From assembly GCA_943788755.1 (NCBI GenBank), contig CALSRM010000003.1, positions 372,001 through 436,000 of the forward strand: DNA of 64,000 bases, in the 5' to 3' direction. The notes beneath the pieces were generated by a model. It saw only the letters and a program-made list of their open reading frames with translations, was not told the origin of the DNA and did not search any database. Shown one piece after another: positions 18,668 to 29,291 of this stretch. Position numbers and translations under genes: made by a program. Positions within the stretch are counted from its first letter, which is position 1. Each line of letters opens with the position of its first letter. This DNA is from an uncultured Flavobacteriales bacterium (lineage in GTDB: Bacteria; Bacteroidota; Bacteroidia; Flavobacteriales_D; Parvicellaceae).

Positions 18668-19423
18668 CTACCAGATTGCATCTGGATAGCGATTGGTTAA
18701 ATATTGTAAGTCCGTTAAGATGTACCCCATAAAATCTGTGTGCCCGCCATTTTTCCCATAAACCAAGGAATGTTTTACGTGCTCTGGTTTGGTCACTGTA
18801 GCTTCACCTAACGCTTCCAAAACATCTTTTATCCAGCTTTTTTCAACTTCCTTTAAGTCAACTGCAACTCCTTCTTCGATAAGGCTTTTGTGAATAGCAT
18901 CCATGTCAAAAAGTTCGTCTGTATATTTCCATAATTCATTTACGGCATACTGTATTTTATTGTGGCTTTCTTCCGTTCCATCGCCGAGGCGTAACATCCA
19001 TTTTCGACTTCTTTGTAAATGATAATTCACCTCCTTTATTGATTTAGCTGCAACAGCTGCAATTGTGGGATCAGAACTGTTTTTTAACGCCGTAAATAAA
19101 TGATAGTTATATACGTCCATAAAAAATTGTCGAACCGTTATAAATGCAAAGTCCTCATTAGGATACTCGACCAAATGAAAATTTAAGTATTCACTTTCAT
19201 CGCGTTTATAAGCAATGTCATCATCGGTGATACCTCCTCCTTTGATTTCAGCTGCATACTTAAAGAGACTTTCTGCTTGCCCAATTAGATCTAAACCTAC
19301 ATTCGTTATAGAAAGGTCTTCCTCTAGAAAAGGGCCGTGACTTACATATTCGCCTAAACGATAACTTAATATAAAACTCGTGTCTGCTAATCTTAAGCAG
19401 AATTTATACAAATTACTCTCCAT
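18668..19423 (-). CDS. paaC: 1,2-phenylacetyl-CoA epoxidase subunit PaaC
   Basis: PaaC is the structural, non-catalytic ferritin-like subunit that pairs with PaaA in the phenylacetyl-CoA epoxidase. The 251-aa length is standard. Recognisable segments are LADTSFILSYRLGEYVSHGPFLEEDLSITNVGLDLIGQA near the N-terminus, DESEYLNFHLVEYPNEDFAFITVRQFF, and a C-terminal GKNGGHTDFMGYILTDLQYLTNRYPDAIW. It starts 2 bp after paaB and ends the operon. It is convergent with the glycosyltransferase gene. Confidence 0.95.
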   Translation of the reverse strand: MESNLYKFCLRLADTSFILSYRLGEYVSHGPFLEEDLSITNVGLDLIGQAESLFKYAAEIKGGGITDDDIAYKRDESEYLNFHLVEYPNEDFAFITVRQFFMDVYNYHLFTALKNSSDPTIAAVAAKSIKEVNYHLQRSRKWMLRLGDGTEESHNKIQYAVNELWKYTDELFDMDAIHKSLIEEGVAVDLKEVEKSWIKDVLEALGEATVTKPEHVKHSLVYGKNGGHTDFMGYILTDLQYLTNRYPDAIW

Positions 19424-19425
19424 AA

Positions 19426-19716
19426 TTAAATATGCTTAGAGCCTTCTGGCATGTTATAAAAAGTAGGGTGACGATAAATTTTATCATCTGCAGGCTCGAA
19501 GTACGACTCCTCATCTCCAGACTTAACAGAAACAATCTCTTCTGCTTTTACAAGCCAAATTCCAGTACCTTCATTTCTCCTTGTGTATAAATCTCTAGCA
19601 TTCTCGATAGCCATTTCTTTATCGTAAGCATGCAGGCTACCAACATGTTTGTAAGGTTTACCAGGTTTTGACTGAACAAACACCTCCCAAATAGGACCTT
19701 GATTATCTGTACTCAT
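19426..19716 (-). CDS. paaB: 1,2-phenylacetyl-CoA epoxidase subunit PaaB
   Basis: PaaB (96 aa) bridges PaaAC heterodimers in the epoxidase. The start is ATG 19716, giving MSTDNQGPIWEVFVQSKPG. A longer frame from 19791 would add 25 residues that are an antisense-like shadow of the paaA end and do not fit the family. The conserved stretch GSLHAYDKEMAIENARDLYTRR is visible. It lies 11 bp after paaA and 2 bp before paaC. Confidence 0.95.
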   Translation of the reverse strand: MSTDNQGPIWEVFVQSKPGKPYKHVGSLHAYDKEMAIENARDLYTRRNEGTGIWLVKAEEIVSVKSGDEESYFEPADDKIYRHPTFYNMPEGSKHI

Positions 19717-19727
19717 TGTGTCTAATT

Positions 19728-20666
19728 TTAAGCGGATTTTAACTGCTGTTCTTTCTTCTCGTTGTACGCTATGGCAGCTTCTCTGACCCACTGTCCATTA
19801 TCATGAGCAGCAGCATGTTGTTTTATTCTTTGTGTATTACATGGGCCATTTCCTTTTATAACATTCCAAAATTCATCCCAATCAATATCAGAGGTTTCAT
19901 ACGATCCATTTTCTAGCAACTTATAGTTAGCATCCGGAATTTTTAATCCTATTAATTCAGCTTGCGGAATTGTTTTGTCAATAAACTGCTGGCGTAAATC
20001 ATCGTTAGTTTCCCTTTTAATTTTCCACTTCATTGCATTCGAACTACGAGGAGAATCACCATCATGAGGACCAAACATCATTAATGAAGGCCACCACCAT
20101 CTTTCAAATGCTTCTTGTGCCATTTTTTTCTGCTCGGCAGTACCTTCCATTAAGGTAGCCATAATCTCATATCCTTGTCGTTGATGAAAACTCTCTTCTT
20201 TACATATTCTGACCATTGCTCTAGAATAAGGTCCATAAGAAGTTCTTTGTAGCGAAACCTGATTAACTATCGCTGCACCGTCAACAAGCCAGCCAATTGC
20301 CCCCATATCCGCCCATGTTGGCGAAGGATAGTTAAAGACACTTGCATATTTTGCTTTCCCTTCATGCAACCATTGGATTAGTTGCTCTCTAGTTACTCCT
20401 AAAGTTTCTGTGGCGCAATATAAATAGAGTCCATGCCCTCCTTCATCTTGAACCTTTGCCATAAGGATTTTTCTCGCTCTCAAACTAGGAGAACGTGTTA
20501 TCCAATTACCTTCAGGCTGCATTCCAATAACCTCTGAATGAGCATGCTGAGACATTTGTCGAATTAAATGTTGCCGATATTCGTCCGGCATCCAATCTTT
20601 CGGTTCAATTTTAATTTCAGCATCAATTTTAGCCTGAAACACTTCTAGGTTTTTCGAATTTTCCAT
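19728..20666 (-). CDS. paaA: 1,2-phenylacetyl-CoA epoxidase catalytic subunit PaaA
   Basis: PaaA (312 aa) holds the di-iron centre that epoxidises phenylacetyl-CoA using O2. Carboxylate and histidine ligands are seen in segments such as [14 protein letters not shown] (E..H, around residue 75) and [16 protein letters not shown] (EE..H, around residue 162). [17 protein letters not shown] near the N-terminus is characteristic. It is fourth in the hmgA-hpd-kynA-paaABC run, 11 bp after kynA. Confidence 0.97.
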   Translation of the reverse strand: MENSKNLEVFQAKIDAEIKIEPKDWMPDEYRQHLIRQMSQHAHSEVIGMQPEGNWITRSPSLRARKILMAKVQDEGGHGLYLYCATETLGVTREQLIQWLHEGKAKYASVFNYPSPTWADMGAIGWLVDGAAIVNQVSLQRTSYGPYSRAMVRICKEESFHQRQGYEIMATLMEGTAEQKKMAQEAFERWWWPSLMMFGPHDGDSPRSSNAMKWKIKRETNDDLRQQFIDKTIPQAELIGLKIPDANYKLLENGSYETSDIDWDEFWNVIKGNGPCNTQRIKQHAAAHDNGQWVREAAIAYNEKKEQQLKSA

Positions 20667-20677
20667 ATTACTTCCGT

Positions 20678-21616
20678 TTAAACTTCTGTTAATATTTTAT
20701 ATGATTCGAGGTTTGTAATTCCCCAATTTTCTTTTTCTTCTTCGCTCCAAAGGTCGGGATAAAAAATTCTTTTTTGGTACTTTGGCAACATATACTTTGT
20801 CCAGTCACTTCCGCCAGTTGCAGCTCCACCACCAATATACTTTGCTGCAGCTTTGTAATGGGACATCACCCACTTAACATTTACAGTATAATCATAATGT
20901 CTCATTGTATTGACTAAATCTACGTTGTTTCTTACAGAATCTGGAAGCGACTTAAACTTCATCGAAATATTTGTTGTATTATAGTCTTTCATGAAATCTA
21001 TAAAATCCCCCATATACTTCTTCTCAAATTTATCAAGTAAAATTGACTTTTGTCCCGTATTATAGTTTTTTCCTGCGGCCTGCCAATATAAATGTTCATA
21101 AGCATGCTCAAAAGGAGTATCTCTATCAATAGTAGATCTAAACCTTACGTCAATTAGGTTTATAAGTTCTGTGGATGCAAATTCAATCATTCGATACTGG
21201 GCGCTTTGAAAGCCACTAGCAGGTGCAAGTGTATTCCGGAATTTCATGTATTGCTCTTTATCCATTCCATCTCCCATAATATCAAATGAGGAGGACAGCA
21301 TGTCAAAATACCTGCTAATTCGCATTAAGTGTTTTGTAAATACTTCAACGTCTAGCGAATCAGATTTTGCTATTTGCTTAATTTCTAATAGAATCATTTT
21401 AAACAACAGTTCATTCACCTGGTGGTACATAATAAAAATCATTTCATCAGGAAGTGTTGTTCTTTGTGTTTGGAGACCCAACAACGCATCTGTCTGAATA
21501 TAATCCCAATAAACCATTGGCTTACTATACAACAGTCCTTCAAGCATGGTATCGACAGGGATTCCTAAATCCTGATATTTTGATTCTATTTTTTGTAATA
21601 TCTCTTCCCTTTCCAT
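20678..21616 (-). CDS. kynA: Tryptophan 2,3-dioxygenase
   Basis: The 312-aa haem enzyme opens the indole ring of L-tryptophan to give N-formylkynurenine. Family segments include [41 protein letters not shown] (HQ..E..FK, substrate pocket), [16 protein letters not shown] and [16 protein letters not shown]. The C-terminal [19 protein letters not shown] is the flexible substrate-binding loop. The length fits the Bacteroidota form. No other kynurenine-pathway gene is in the window. Confidence 0.96.
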   Translation of the reverse strand: MEREEILQKIESKYQDLGIPVDTMLEGLLYSKPMVYWDYIQTDALLGLQTQRTTLPDEMIFIMYHQVNELLFKMILLEIKQIAKSDSLDVEVFTKHLMRISRYFDMLSSSFDIMGDGMDKEQYMKFRNTLAPASGFQSAQYRMIEFASTELINLIDVRFRSTIDRDTPFEHAYEHLYWQAAGKNYNTGQKSILLDKFEKKYMGDFIDFMKDYNTTNISMKFKSLPDSVRNNVDLVNTMRHYDYTVNVKWVMSHYKAAAKYIGGGAATGGSDWTKYMLPKYQKRIFYPDLWSEEEKENWGITNLESYKILTEV

Positions 21617-21627
21617 AGCGATTGGTT

Positions 21628-22785
21628 TTAAAGAGTCCCTCTTTTTGCCTGCTCTCTTTCGATCGATTCAAAAAGTGCTTTAAAGTTCCCTGCTCCAAAT
21701 CCTTTAGCCCCCATTCTTTGAATTATTTCAAAGAATAAAGTCGGCCTATCTTCAACCGGTTTGGTGAAAATTTGCAATAAATAACCTTCTTCATCCGCAT
21801 CTATCATAATTCCTAAACTCATTAAAACTTTTAGATCCTCTTGAAGCTCGTGATTATGCTCTTCTAATCTTCCAGGAGCGGCATTATAGTATTCCTCGGG
21901 AGGAGTAGATAGGAATTCTATCCCTCTTTCTCTCAATTGAGCTACTGTTTTAATTATATCATCGGTAGCTACAGCAATATGCTGCACCCCAGGGCCTTCA
22001 TAATAATCTAAATACTCTTCGATTTGCGAGCGTTTTTTCCCTTCTGCAGGTTCATTAATAGGAAATTTGATTCGACCATTCCCATTACTCATTACCTTAC
22101 TCATTAGGGCTGAATATTCCGTGTGAATTTGTTTATCATCGAAGGATAGGAAATTTACAAATCCCATAACATCCTCATACCATTTTACCCAAGTATTCAT
22201 CTCATTCCAGCCTACATTTCCTACCATATGATCTACATACTTAAGACCTACTGAGCTTGGATTATAATCCGATTCCCATTTTTCATAGCCCGGCAAAAAG
22301 ACCCCATTGTAGTTTTTTCGTTCAACAAACATATGAACCGTTTCTCCATATGTATAAATTCCAGCCCTAACGACTTCCCCATGCTCATCCTTTTCGACCG
22401 TTGGCTCCATAAAAGATTTTGCTCCACGCTTGGTTGTTTCTTCCCAAGATTTCTTAGCATCCTCTACCCATAATGCTACAACTTTTACTCCATCTCCATG
22501 CTTAGCAAGATGCTGATTAATAGGTGAGCTTGAATTTAATGGCGTAGTCAATACAATTCTGATTTTATCCTGTTTTAAAACATATGAAGCATATTCCTTA
22601 CATCCTGTTTCTAAGCCTTTATAGGCTGCAGACTGATAGCCGAAAGCTGTTTTATAATAATGAGCGGCTTGCTTAGCGTTTCCAACATAGAACTCGATAT
22701 AGTCCGTTCCTAACAAAGGAAGAAAATCCTTCGCATCTTTAAAAATCTTTTCTAATCCGTAATTTACATTCTTTATATCTGACAT
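21628..22785 (-). CDS. hpd: 4-hydroxyphenylpyruvate dioxygenase
   Basis: The 385-aa Fe(II) enzyme converts 4-hydroxyphenylpyruvate to homogentisate in tyrosine catabolism. It has two VOC domains. The C-terminal one carries the metal triad: H in LKYVDHMVGNV, H in GPGVQHIAVATDD, and E in TLFFEIIQRMG. The gene product acts immediately before HmgA, the gene just upstream, with 12 bp between them. Confidence 0.97.
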   Translation of the reverse strand: MSDIKNVNYGLEKIFKDAKDFLPLLGTDYIEFYVGNAKQAAHYYKTAFGYQSAAYKGLETGCKEYASYVLKQDKIRIVLTTPLNSSSPINQHLAKHGDGVKVVALWVEDAKKSWEETTKRGAKSFMEPTVEKDEHGEVVRAGIYTYGETVHMFVERKNYNGVFLPGYEKWESDYNPSSVGLKYVDHMVGNVGWNEMNTWVKWYEDVMGFVNFLSFDDKQIHTEYSALMSKVMSNGNGRIKFPINEPAEGKKRSQIEEYLDYYEGPGVQHIAVATDDIIKTVAQLRERGIEFLSTPPEEYYNAAPGRLEEHNHELQEDLKVLMSLGIMIDADEEGYLLQIFTKPVEDRPTLFFEIIQRMGAKGFGAGNFKALFESIEREQAKRGTL

Positions 22786-22797
22786 ATTTTTTATTTT

Positions 22798-23958
22798 TTA
22801 ATCAATCATCCATGATTTGTAATAATCATCAACTTGCAAATTCATTGCCTCTTCTGTTATCATTAATGGAGAAAATGGGTCTATCATTACAGCCAGTTCT
22901 CCTGTTTCTTTTTTTCCAACACTTCTTTCAATTGCTCCAGGGTGAGGACCGTGTGGTATTCCACCTGGGTGCAAGGTCAATTGTCCTTTTTCAATATTAT
23001 TTCGACTCATAAAATCTCCATCTACATAATACAACAATTCCTCCGAATCAATATTGCTATGATGATAGGGAGACGGTACCGATTTAGGATGGTAATCATA
23101 CATTCGTGGCACAAAAGAACAAACTACAAAACCTGCAGCTTCCCATGTCTGATGGATCGGAGGAGGCATATGAATACGGCCTGTAATTGGTTCAAAATCA
23201 TGTATCGAAAATGCGTAAGGATAATTAAACCCATCCCACCCAACAACATCAAATGGATGGTTTTCATGGGTATACTCCCAAAGAACATCTTGTTTTTTAG
23301 AAAGTACCTTAAACTGCCCCTTTTCGTCGTGTGTTTTCAAGTCTTTTGGGAGCCTAATATCTCTTTCACAAAACGGAGAATGCTCTAATAATTGACCGTA
23401 GTTATTTCTGTAACGCTTAGGTGTTGTAATAGCACTTGCTGACTCAATAAACAGAATTCTGTTATCCTTCGTGTCGAAATCAATTTGATAAGTAGTTCCT
23501 TTTGGGATAATCAAATAGTCTCCGTATGTAAAATCAATACTACCATACATCGTCCTCAGTTTGCCGGATCCAATATGGATAAATAACATTTCATCTGAAT
23601 CACTATTTCTGTAGAAATAATCCTTTGAAAATGATTTTGGTGCTGCTAGTCCAATTTTCAAGTCATTATTAACAAAAAGTATCTTCCTACTTTCAATATA
23701 GTCATCAATTTGCGGTAGTGAAAACCCCTTAAAGCTAAGTGCTTTCATGTTTTTTTTAACCCCAATTTTTGGTGTAAGGTCTTTAACCTGCTTTACTTCA
23801 CTTACCACTGTTGGCGGATGAACATGGTAAATTAAAGAGGACATCCCAACAAAACCTGCAGTCCCAAAAAGTTCTTCTTGATAAAGACCTCCTTCAGGTT
23901 TTTCAAATGTAGTGTGTCTTTTAGGAGGTATTGCCCCCAAAGAATGATATCTTGACAT
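22798..23958 (-). CDS. hmgA: Homogentisate 1,2-dioxygenase
   Basis: The 386-aa ring-cleaving Fe(II) dioxygenase turns homogentisate into maleylacetoacetate. Iron ligands are recognisable in SNIDSEELLYYVDGDF (E) and LHPGGIPHGPHPGAIE (H), with HSPFCERDIRLP earlier. The length is typical for the Bacteroidota form, shorter than the human enzyme. It is the first gene of the oxygenase operon. An 18-bp palindrome stands 28 bp upstream of its start. Confidence 0.96.
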   Translation of the reverse strand: MSRYHSLGAIPPKRHTTFEKPEGGLYQEELFGTAGFVGMSSLIYHVHPPTVVSEVKQVKDLTPKIGVKKNMKALSFKGFSLPQIDDYIESRKILFVNNDLKIGLAAPKSFSKDYFYRNSDSDEMLFIHIGSGKLRTMYGSIDFTYGDYLIIPKGTTYQIDFDTKDNRILFIESASAITTPKRYRNNYGQLLEHSPFCERDIRLPKDLKTHDEKGQFKVLSKKQDVLWEYTHENHPFDVVGWDGFNYPYAFSIHDFEPITGRIHMPPPIHQTWEAAGFVVCSFVPRMYDYHPKSVPSPYHHSNIDSEELLYYVDGDFMSRNNIEKGQLTLHPGGIPHGPHPGAIERSVGKKETGELAVMIDPFSPLMITEEAMNLQVDDYYKSWMID

Positions 23959-23985
23959 ATATTATTTTAAATAAAAGTGAACAAT

Positions 23986-24003
23986 AATCTACTAAAGTAG
24001 ATT
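23986..24003. promoter_or_regulatory. 18-bp palindrome upstream of the aromatic oxygenase operon
   Basis: AATCTACT-AA-AGTAGATT is a perfect inverted repeat with 8-bp arms and a 2-bp centre. It lies 28-45 bp upstream of hmgA, which is where an operator would act. No regulator gene is next to the operon, so the binding protein is unknown. Confidence 0.5.
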
Positions 24004-24196
24004 TAGAATAATGGAAGGGTAAAGAAAAACTAAATCACTCAGGATTCCTTTTGAGCTGTAGTTTTTTCTTGAAAATGTATTTCGTTGCCAAGTACATATT
24101 GCTTACTCTTTTTCTTTTGGTTGTATAAAGATACGAAATACTTATTACAATGTCGTAACCAAAATTGAATAATAATTATTCTCTAGCAGAGTGTTT

Positions 24197-24710
24197 TCAA
24201 TTACTAAGGTTGATGACGCATCTTTCTTCATTCAGTAATTTACTCCATTCTTTATTATACCCATGCACCTTTTTGGTTTGCTTGTTGTTTTTATCAACTA
24301 CCTCATAACCAGAGTTCACGCAATTAAAAATGCCTCCATAGAGGTTAAAAACATTATTAAATCCCATTTTTTGAATCCTTTCTCTAATTTTTTCACTTCT
24401 GTATCCGATAGAACAGTAGATATATATCGTATCTGTTTTTTTTGATTAAACTTACCGATTTAGTATCAAAATTATAGAAACCAATGTATTGAGATTTTGG
24501 AAGGTGGCTAATTTCATATTCTTTTTCCTCGCGCGCGTTTAATATAATTACATTCGGATTATTGATGGCTCTGTACAATTCTTTTGAATAAGCTAATGGA
24601 ACTGTTTTGGAAATATACTTTTCACATTCCGTATCAAAGCCACTTGGTTTTTAGGCAATAATCGAAGTTGCTCCAATTAACAAAACTTTAAATAATAAAA
24701 GAATCTTCAT
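24197..24710 (-). pseudogene. Decayed secreted rhodanese-like protein gene
   Basis: The minus strand from ATG 24710 reads MKILLLFKVLLIGATSIIA, then TAA (24653-24651), then continues in frame as KPSGFDTECEKY ... NPNVIILNAREEKEYEISHLPKSQYIGFYNF. At an eight-A run (around 24443-24436 on the minus strand) the frame must shift by one base to continue as IYIYCSIGYRSEKIRERIQKMGFNNVFNLYGGIFN. That segment carries the rhodanese active-site loop CSIGYRS. The TAA probably was CAA, as Gln after a signal-peptide end (A-Q) is typical here. Two lesions make a dead gene likely. A fragment read alone would hide the family identity. Confidence 0.82.
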
Positions 24711-24764
24711 TCCCTAAGAGAATTAATAAGATAAGAAAGGAAAGGATGTTTTAACTTGGATTAG

Positions 24765-25796
24765 CTAGAATGAAGCCTTAACTCTTCTTATGGTCTTACG
24801 CCTTCTATACCTTTTTGCAGTATAAATTTTTCTATAAACAGAAACCATTGCAATCATATATCCATCTTTGTTGGATGCATTTCCTCTTTGCTGGCCGGCA
24901 AATGTTTGCGCTAAAAAAGAGTCTCCTGTTCCGGGTGATCCATCTTCGGGGCCATGAGTATCGTGCCCCACTATTGCGGGATCAGCAAAATAAGCAGCTG
25001 TAGTTCCGTAATTCTCTTCTATAACATGGTTCTCAAAATAAACACCACTTACATCATCGATATAATCAGTAAAAGTAAATCTGTGACTAAGTTCAATTTT
25101 CATACCCCAGTCCCTGTTCATAGGTATTTTAAGTCCAAGACCTACTGGTATAGCAACACTTATTCCAGAATATTGTTTGGGCCCTTCCATTACCCCCCAA
25201 AAAGGATGGTTATAAGTTATTCCTTGACCTTCCGTGTGTAAAGGTTTTAAAGCAGTCATTTTTCCGTTTTTATCTCTTGATTTAGGATTGTAATAAAAAA
25301 CTCCGATTCCAAAAATTCCATAAACCCCTAATCCCGATGACTTTAAGCCTAGCCTTCTTCCGGAAGAACTTCTTAGGCGATAAACATTGCCCCTTCTTTC
25401 TTTTTTTAATTGAAGCTCCAAAATCAAAGATGCCTCCCAAATGTGAGATTGAACATTTAAGTTTCTATTGTTTCTATAACGCTCTTTCGTTAATTTATCA
25501 TCTGCAGAAACTTTAGCATAAGTAATGTTTGACCTTAACCCTACTTTTCTACCTATATAATATAGGTGGTTGAACGTCGCTGCAAGATTAGTTTTAGTTG
25601 GCTCTAGATCATAAATGAAATCTGAACCCACCCTGTCTCTTCCCCCTAAATCTCCAAGAAAATTAGATGCTCCAAGACCTCCGCTCCATTCAACACGATG
25701 CTTTTTCCACACTCCACGATTGTAAAATCCCTGGCTGTATGCATCACTAATAAAAATTAGACTGATAAAAACTACTATGTATTTTGACGTTTTCAT
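24765..25796 (-). CDS. Outer-membrane beta-barrel protein, DUF6089-like
   Basis: The 343-aa product starts at ATG 25796 with signal peptide MKTSKYIVVFISLIFISDAYSQ; a frame from 25829 adds 11 residues that spoil it. The mature protein has EWSGGLGASNFLGDLGGRDRVGSDF, a motif I associate with the DUF6089 group of Bacteroidota barrels, followed by alternating strands (RSNITYAKVSADDKLT, AVGLGLKIPMNRDWGMKIELSHRFTFTDYIDDVSG). The C-terminus is basic (RRRKTIRRVKASF). The role is unknown. Confidence 0.78.
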   Translation of the reverse strand: MKTSKYIVVFISLIFISDAYSQGFYNRGVWKKHRVEWSGGLGASNFLGDLGGRDRVGSDFIYDLEPTKTNLAATFNHLYYIGRKVGLRSNITYAKVSADDKLTKERYRNNRNLNVQSHIWEASLILELQLKKERRGNVYRLRSSSGRRLGLKSSGLGVYGIFGIGVFYYNPKSRDKNGKMTALKPLHTEGQGITYNHPFWGVMEGPKQYSGISVAIPVGLGLKIPMNRDWGMKIELSHRFTFTDYIDDVSGVYFENHVIEENYGTTAAYFADPAIVGHDTHGPEDGSPGTGDSFLAQTFAGQQRGNASNKDGYMIAMVSVYRKIYTAKRYRRRKTIRRVKASF

Positions 25797-25920
25797 GTTA
25801 TAAGTACCTACAAATATAGATTTAATCATTCTAAAAACGAAACTTTTTCAAAAAAGTTGCTTTTTTTATTTCCAGAGGAAACAAGGGCGCTTAGATAAAA
25901 AAAGCTATAAACATTCTGTT

Positions 25921-26457
25921 TTATAGCTTTTTAAGTGTTTGGTTTACTAAATGCCAAAGAACGACTCCATAGCTAATTGAAACATTAAAAGAGTGTTTAG
26001 TCCCAAATTGGGGTATTTCGATACTGTTTTTTGATAGATTGATAATATTTTGCCCTACTCCATCAACCTCATTGCCGAACACAAGCGCTATTTTTTCGAA
26101 ATTATACGTAAATTCTTGTAAATAGATTGAGTTTTCAGTTTGTTCGATGGCATAAATTAAGAACTCCTTTTTTTTCAATTTATCCAATGCTTGCTCAGCA
26201 GTTTCGAAATACTTCCATTCCACGGATTCTGTGGCGCCTAATGCCGTTTTTTGAATCTCTCGATGAGGAGGTTGAGCTGTAATTCCACATAAGTAAACTT
26301 CCTCAATATTAAAAGCATCTGATGTTCGAAAGAAAGAACCAACATTATTTAAGCTCCTGATATTATCTAAAACAACAATAATTGGGAGCTTTTTTTGACT
26401 TTTAAACTCTTCAACCGAGACTCGGTTCAGTTCATCTAATTTTAACTTTCTGTTCAT
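25921..26457 (-). CDS. SpoU/TrmH family RNA 2'-O-methyltransferase
   Basis: The 178-aa product shows the SPOUT-class knot motifs: VVLDNIRSLNNVGSFFRTSDAF (N-V-G-..-R-T), ALVFGNEVDGV and IPQFGTKHSFNVSISYGVVLWH (with the conserved N-V-S). It likely methylates a ribose in tRNA or rRNA using S-adenosylmethionine. I place the start at ATG 26457 (MNRKLKLDELNR); a frame from 26505 adds a hydrophobic leader that the family does not have. It is divergent from mutS. Confidence 0.92.
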   Translation of the reverse strand: MNRKLKLDELNRVSVEEFKSQKKLPIIVVLDNIRSLNNVGSFFRTSDAFNIEEVYLCGITAQPPHREIQKTALGATESVEWKYFETAEQALDKLKKKEFLIYAIEQTENSIYLQEFTYNFEKIALVFGNEVDGVGQNIINLSKNSIEIPQFGTKHSFNVSISYGVVLWHLVNQTLKKL

Positions 26458-26544
26458 AACTATTAATAAGAACACTAAGGATTCATTGGCAAATTTACGC
26501 TTCAATTTTTATTTTGCACTAACAACCACTTAAAATAAATAAAA

Positions 26545-29178
26545 TTGGCAAAAGCAGTTGAAAAAGAAACAAAGATAACTCCTTTGATGAAGCAATATAA
26601 TCAGATTAAGGGAAAGTATCCCGATGCTTTGCTGTTGTTTCGTGTTGGAGATTTTTATGAAACTTTTGGGAAAGACGCAATTTTAGCTTCAAAAATATTA
26701 GGCATTGTTTTGACCGCTAGAAATAATGGGGGGTCAAAATTAGAATTGGCCGGTTTCCCACACCATTCTTTAGATACCTATTTGCCAAAATTGGTAAGAG
26801 CGGGAAAGCGTGTCGCTATCTGTGATCAATTAGAAGATCCAAAAAAAACGAAAAAGATAGTCAAAAGAGGCGTGACGGAATTGGTAACTCCCGGTGTTGC
26901 TTTTAATGACCAAGTTTTAGAGCATAAAAAAAACAACTTTTTAGCTACGGTTCATTTCGACAAAAAAGAAGCAGGAGTTTCTTTTTTAGATGTAAGCACT
27001 GGCGAATTTATGGTTGCTCAAGGCTCCTTTGAATACATCGATAAATTGCTCCAAGGATTTGCTCCTAGCGAAGTTCTTTTTCAAAAAAACAAAGACAAAA
27101 CTTTTCAAAATAATTTTGGCGGCAGCTTTCATACATTCAAATTGGAAGACTGGGTGTTTACTCGAGATTTTGGGGAAGGGAAGTTATTAAAACACTTTGA
27201 CACAAACTCCTTAAAGGGCTTTGGTATTGAAAACTTAAATCTTGGCATAGTTTCGGCAGGCGCAGCATTACACTACCTATCTGATACGCAACACAATAGA
27301 GTTTCTCACATAACTAAAATCTCTCGCATAGAAGAGAAAAGTCATGTTTGGTTAGATAGGTTCACTATTCGAAACTTGGAACTAATTTATTCTAATAATG
27401 AAAATGCAGTAACTCTTTCAGACGTTTTAGATCATACTGTTTCTCCAATGGGTGGCCGCTTATTAAAAAGGTGGATTGTATTGCCGCTAAAAGATGAAGC
27501 GCCAATACAGGAGCGTCTCGACATAGTTGAAAGCTTTGTTAATAATACCCTTACCGCAGACAGTCTTCATGATCAATTGAGTAAAATTGGAGATTTAGAA
27601 AGGCTGATTTCAAAAGTTGCTGCTGCTAGAATATCGCCACGAGAAGTTGTTTACTTAAAACAAGCATTGTATGCTTTAGAGCCAATCAAGCAATTTTGCG
27701 AAAAATCAGAAAATGATGCTTTGCAAAAAATTGGCGACCAGATAAACTTATGCCAAATAATTAGAGATAAAATAGAAAAAGAGATTGACGATGAAGCTCC
27801 TGTTTTAGTAAGCAAAGGAAATATAATTAAAACAGGCATCAATAAAGAACTCGACGACTTACGCAGTATTTCTCATTCAGGTAAAGATTATTTACTTCAA
27901 ATGCAGGAACGACTGATGCGGGAAACAGGTATTGCAAAATTAAAAATTGCATTCAATAATGTTTTTGGCTATTATATTGAAGTTCGGCACATGCATAAAG
28001 ATAAAGTGCCTGAAGAATGGGTGCGTAAACAAACACTCACGCAAGCAGAACGGTATATTACAGAAGAATTAAAAGAATACGAGACAAAAATTCTGGGGGC
28101 TGAAGAGAAAATTCATGAACTTGAATCCACTCTTTTTGAAGCAATGATATTCGCTTTATCAGACTATATTCAGCCAATTCAGCACAATTCAGGTTTGTTA
28201 GCTCGCCTAGATTGTTTATTGTCTTTTTCGAAAATTGCTGTAAAGTATAACTATACTAGGCCCGCAATTAACGATTCGTATGAATTAGACATAAAAGAAG
28301 GTCGGCATCCGGTTATTGAACAAAACCTGCCGTTGGGAGAGGCATATATTTCTAATGATGTTTATTTAGACAACGAAACCCAACAAATTATAATGATTAC
28401 TGGGCCTAACATGAGTGGTAAGTCTGCTATATTAAGGCAAACAGCTTTAATTGTTTTAATGGCGCAAATGGGGTGCTATGTTCCTGCCAAAAGTGCTTCA
28501 ATCGGACTAGTTGATAAAATCTTTACTCGAGTTGGGGCAAGCGACAATATCTCTAGTGGTGAATCTACTTTTATGGTAGAAATGAATGAGACAGCAAGTA
28601 TCTTAAATAACCTATCTGATAGAAGTCTAATTCTTTTGGATGAAATTGGAAGGGGAACTAGCACCTATGATGGGATTTCTATTGCTTGGGCAATTGCAGA
28701 ATATATTCATCAAAATAAAGAAGGAAAGGCAAAAACTTTATTTGCAACTCATTACCATGAGCTAAATGAAATGGCAAGTGCGTTTAAGCGAATAAAAAAC
28801 TTTAACGTTTCTGTAAAGGAGCTGCAAAAGAAAATTCTCTTTTTGCGGAAATTAGTTCCGGGTGGAAGTGAACACAGTTTCGGAATACATGTTGCGAAAA
28901 TTGCGGGAATGCCTGCCAAAGTAATTACCCGAGCGAATTTAATTTTAAAAAAGTTGGAGAAGTCACATTCCGCAGAAGAATTACAAGGAAAGGCAAAAGA
29001 GCTATCAGATGAAGCGGGAATGCAGCTTAGCTTTTTTCAATTGGACGATCCTGTTTTGAATAGCATTAAAGAAGAGTTGTTGAGCATTGACATTAACACA
29101 TTAACTCCGGTAGAAGCATTGATGAAGTTGAATGAAGTAAAAAAATTGGTCGGTGGTAGAGAAAAGAATAGAAAGTGA
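26545..29178 (+). CDS. mutS: DNA mismatch repair protein MutS
   Basis: MutS (877 aa) recognises mismatches and uses ATP to start repair. The mismatch-reading FxE motif lies in [11 protein letters not shown] (around residue 34). Walker A is [11 protein letters not shown] (around residue 620) and Walker B is [10 protein letters not shown] (around residue 696), with THYHEL after it. The start is TTG at 26545, which gives [22 protein letters not shown], the usual N-terminus; the first ATG would lose the segment before LMKQY. The length is normal and no lesions are seen. Confidence 0.97.
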   Translation: MAKAVEKETKITPLMKQYNQIKGKYPDALLLFRVGDFYETFGKDAILASKILGIVLTARNNGGSKLELAGFPHHSLDTYLPKLVRAGKRVAICDQLEDPKKTKKIVKRGVTELVTPGVAFNDQVLEHKKNNFLATVHFDKKEAGVSFLDVSTGEFMVAQGSFEYIDKLLQGFAPSEVLFQKNKDKTFQNNFGGSFHTFKLEDWVFTRDFGEGKLLKHFDTNSLKGFGIENLNLGIVSAGAALHYLSDTQHNRVSHITKISRIEEKSHVWLDRFTIRNLELIYSNNENAVTLSDVLDHTVSPMGGRLLKRWIVLPLKDEAPIQERLDIVESFVNNTLTADSLHDQLSKIGDLERLISKVAAARISPREVVYLKQALYALEPIKQFCEKSENDALQKIGDQINLCQIIRDKIEKEIDDEAPVLVSKGNIIKTGINKELDDLRSISHSGKDYLLQMQERLMRETGIAKLKIAFNNVFGYYIEVRHMHKDKVPEEWVRKQTLTQAERYITEELKEYETKILGAEEKIHELESTLFEAMIFALSDYIQPIQHNSGLLARLDCLLSFSKIAVKYNYTRPAINDSYELDIKEGRHPVIEQNLPLGEAYISNDVYLDNETQQIIMITGPNMSGKSAILRQTALIVLMAQMGCYVPAKSASIGLVDKIFTRVGASDNISSGESTFMVEMNETASILNNLSDRSLILLDEIGRGTSTYDGISIAWAIAEYIHQNKEGKAKTLFATHYHELNEMASAFKRIKNFNVSVKELQKKILFLRKLVPGGSEHSFGIHVAKIAGMPAKVITRANLILKKLEKSHSAEELQGKAKELSDEAGMQLSFFQLDDPVLNSIKEELLSIDINTLTPVEALMKLNEVKKLVGGREKNRK

Positions 29179-29291
29179 TGTGAAACTCGCTATTATGTTA
29201 AAATTATTTCTTTGCAAAAAAGCAAAGTAACTCGGTCAGGACTCTGTTGCTTGTGATTGGCTTCGACTCAAAATTAATACAGAAAGGTGCA

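Noticed and set aside
19717-19791. N-terminal extension of PaaB
   Set aside because: The extra residues overlap the paaA end in another frame and are absent from known PaaB.
22942-23388. 148-aa plus-strand frame inside hmgA
   Set aside because: It is antisense to conserved hmgA sequence and has no protein-like motif.
24263-24445. 60-aa plus-strand frame
   Set aside because: It lies antisense over the rhodanese pseudogene and lacks any motif.
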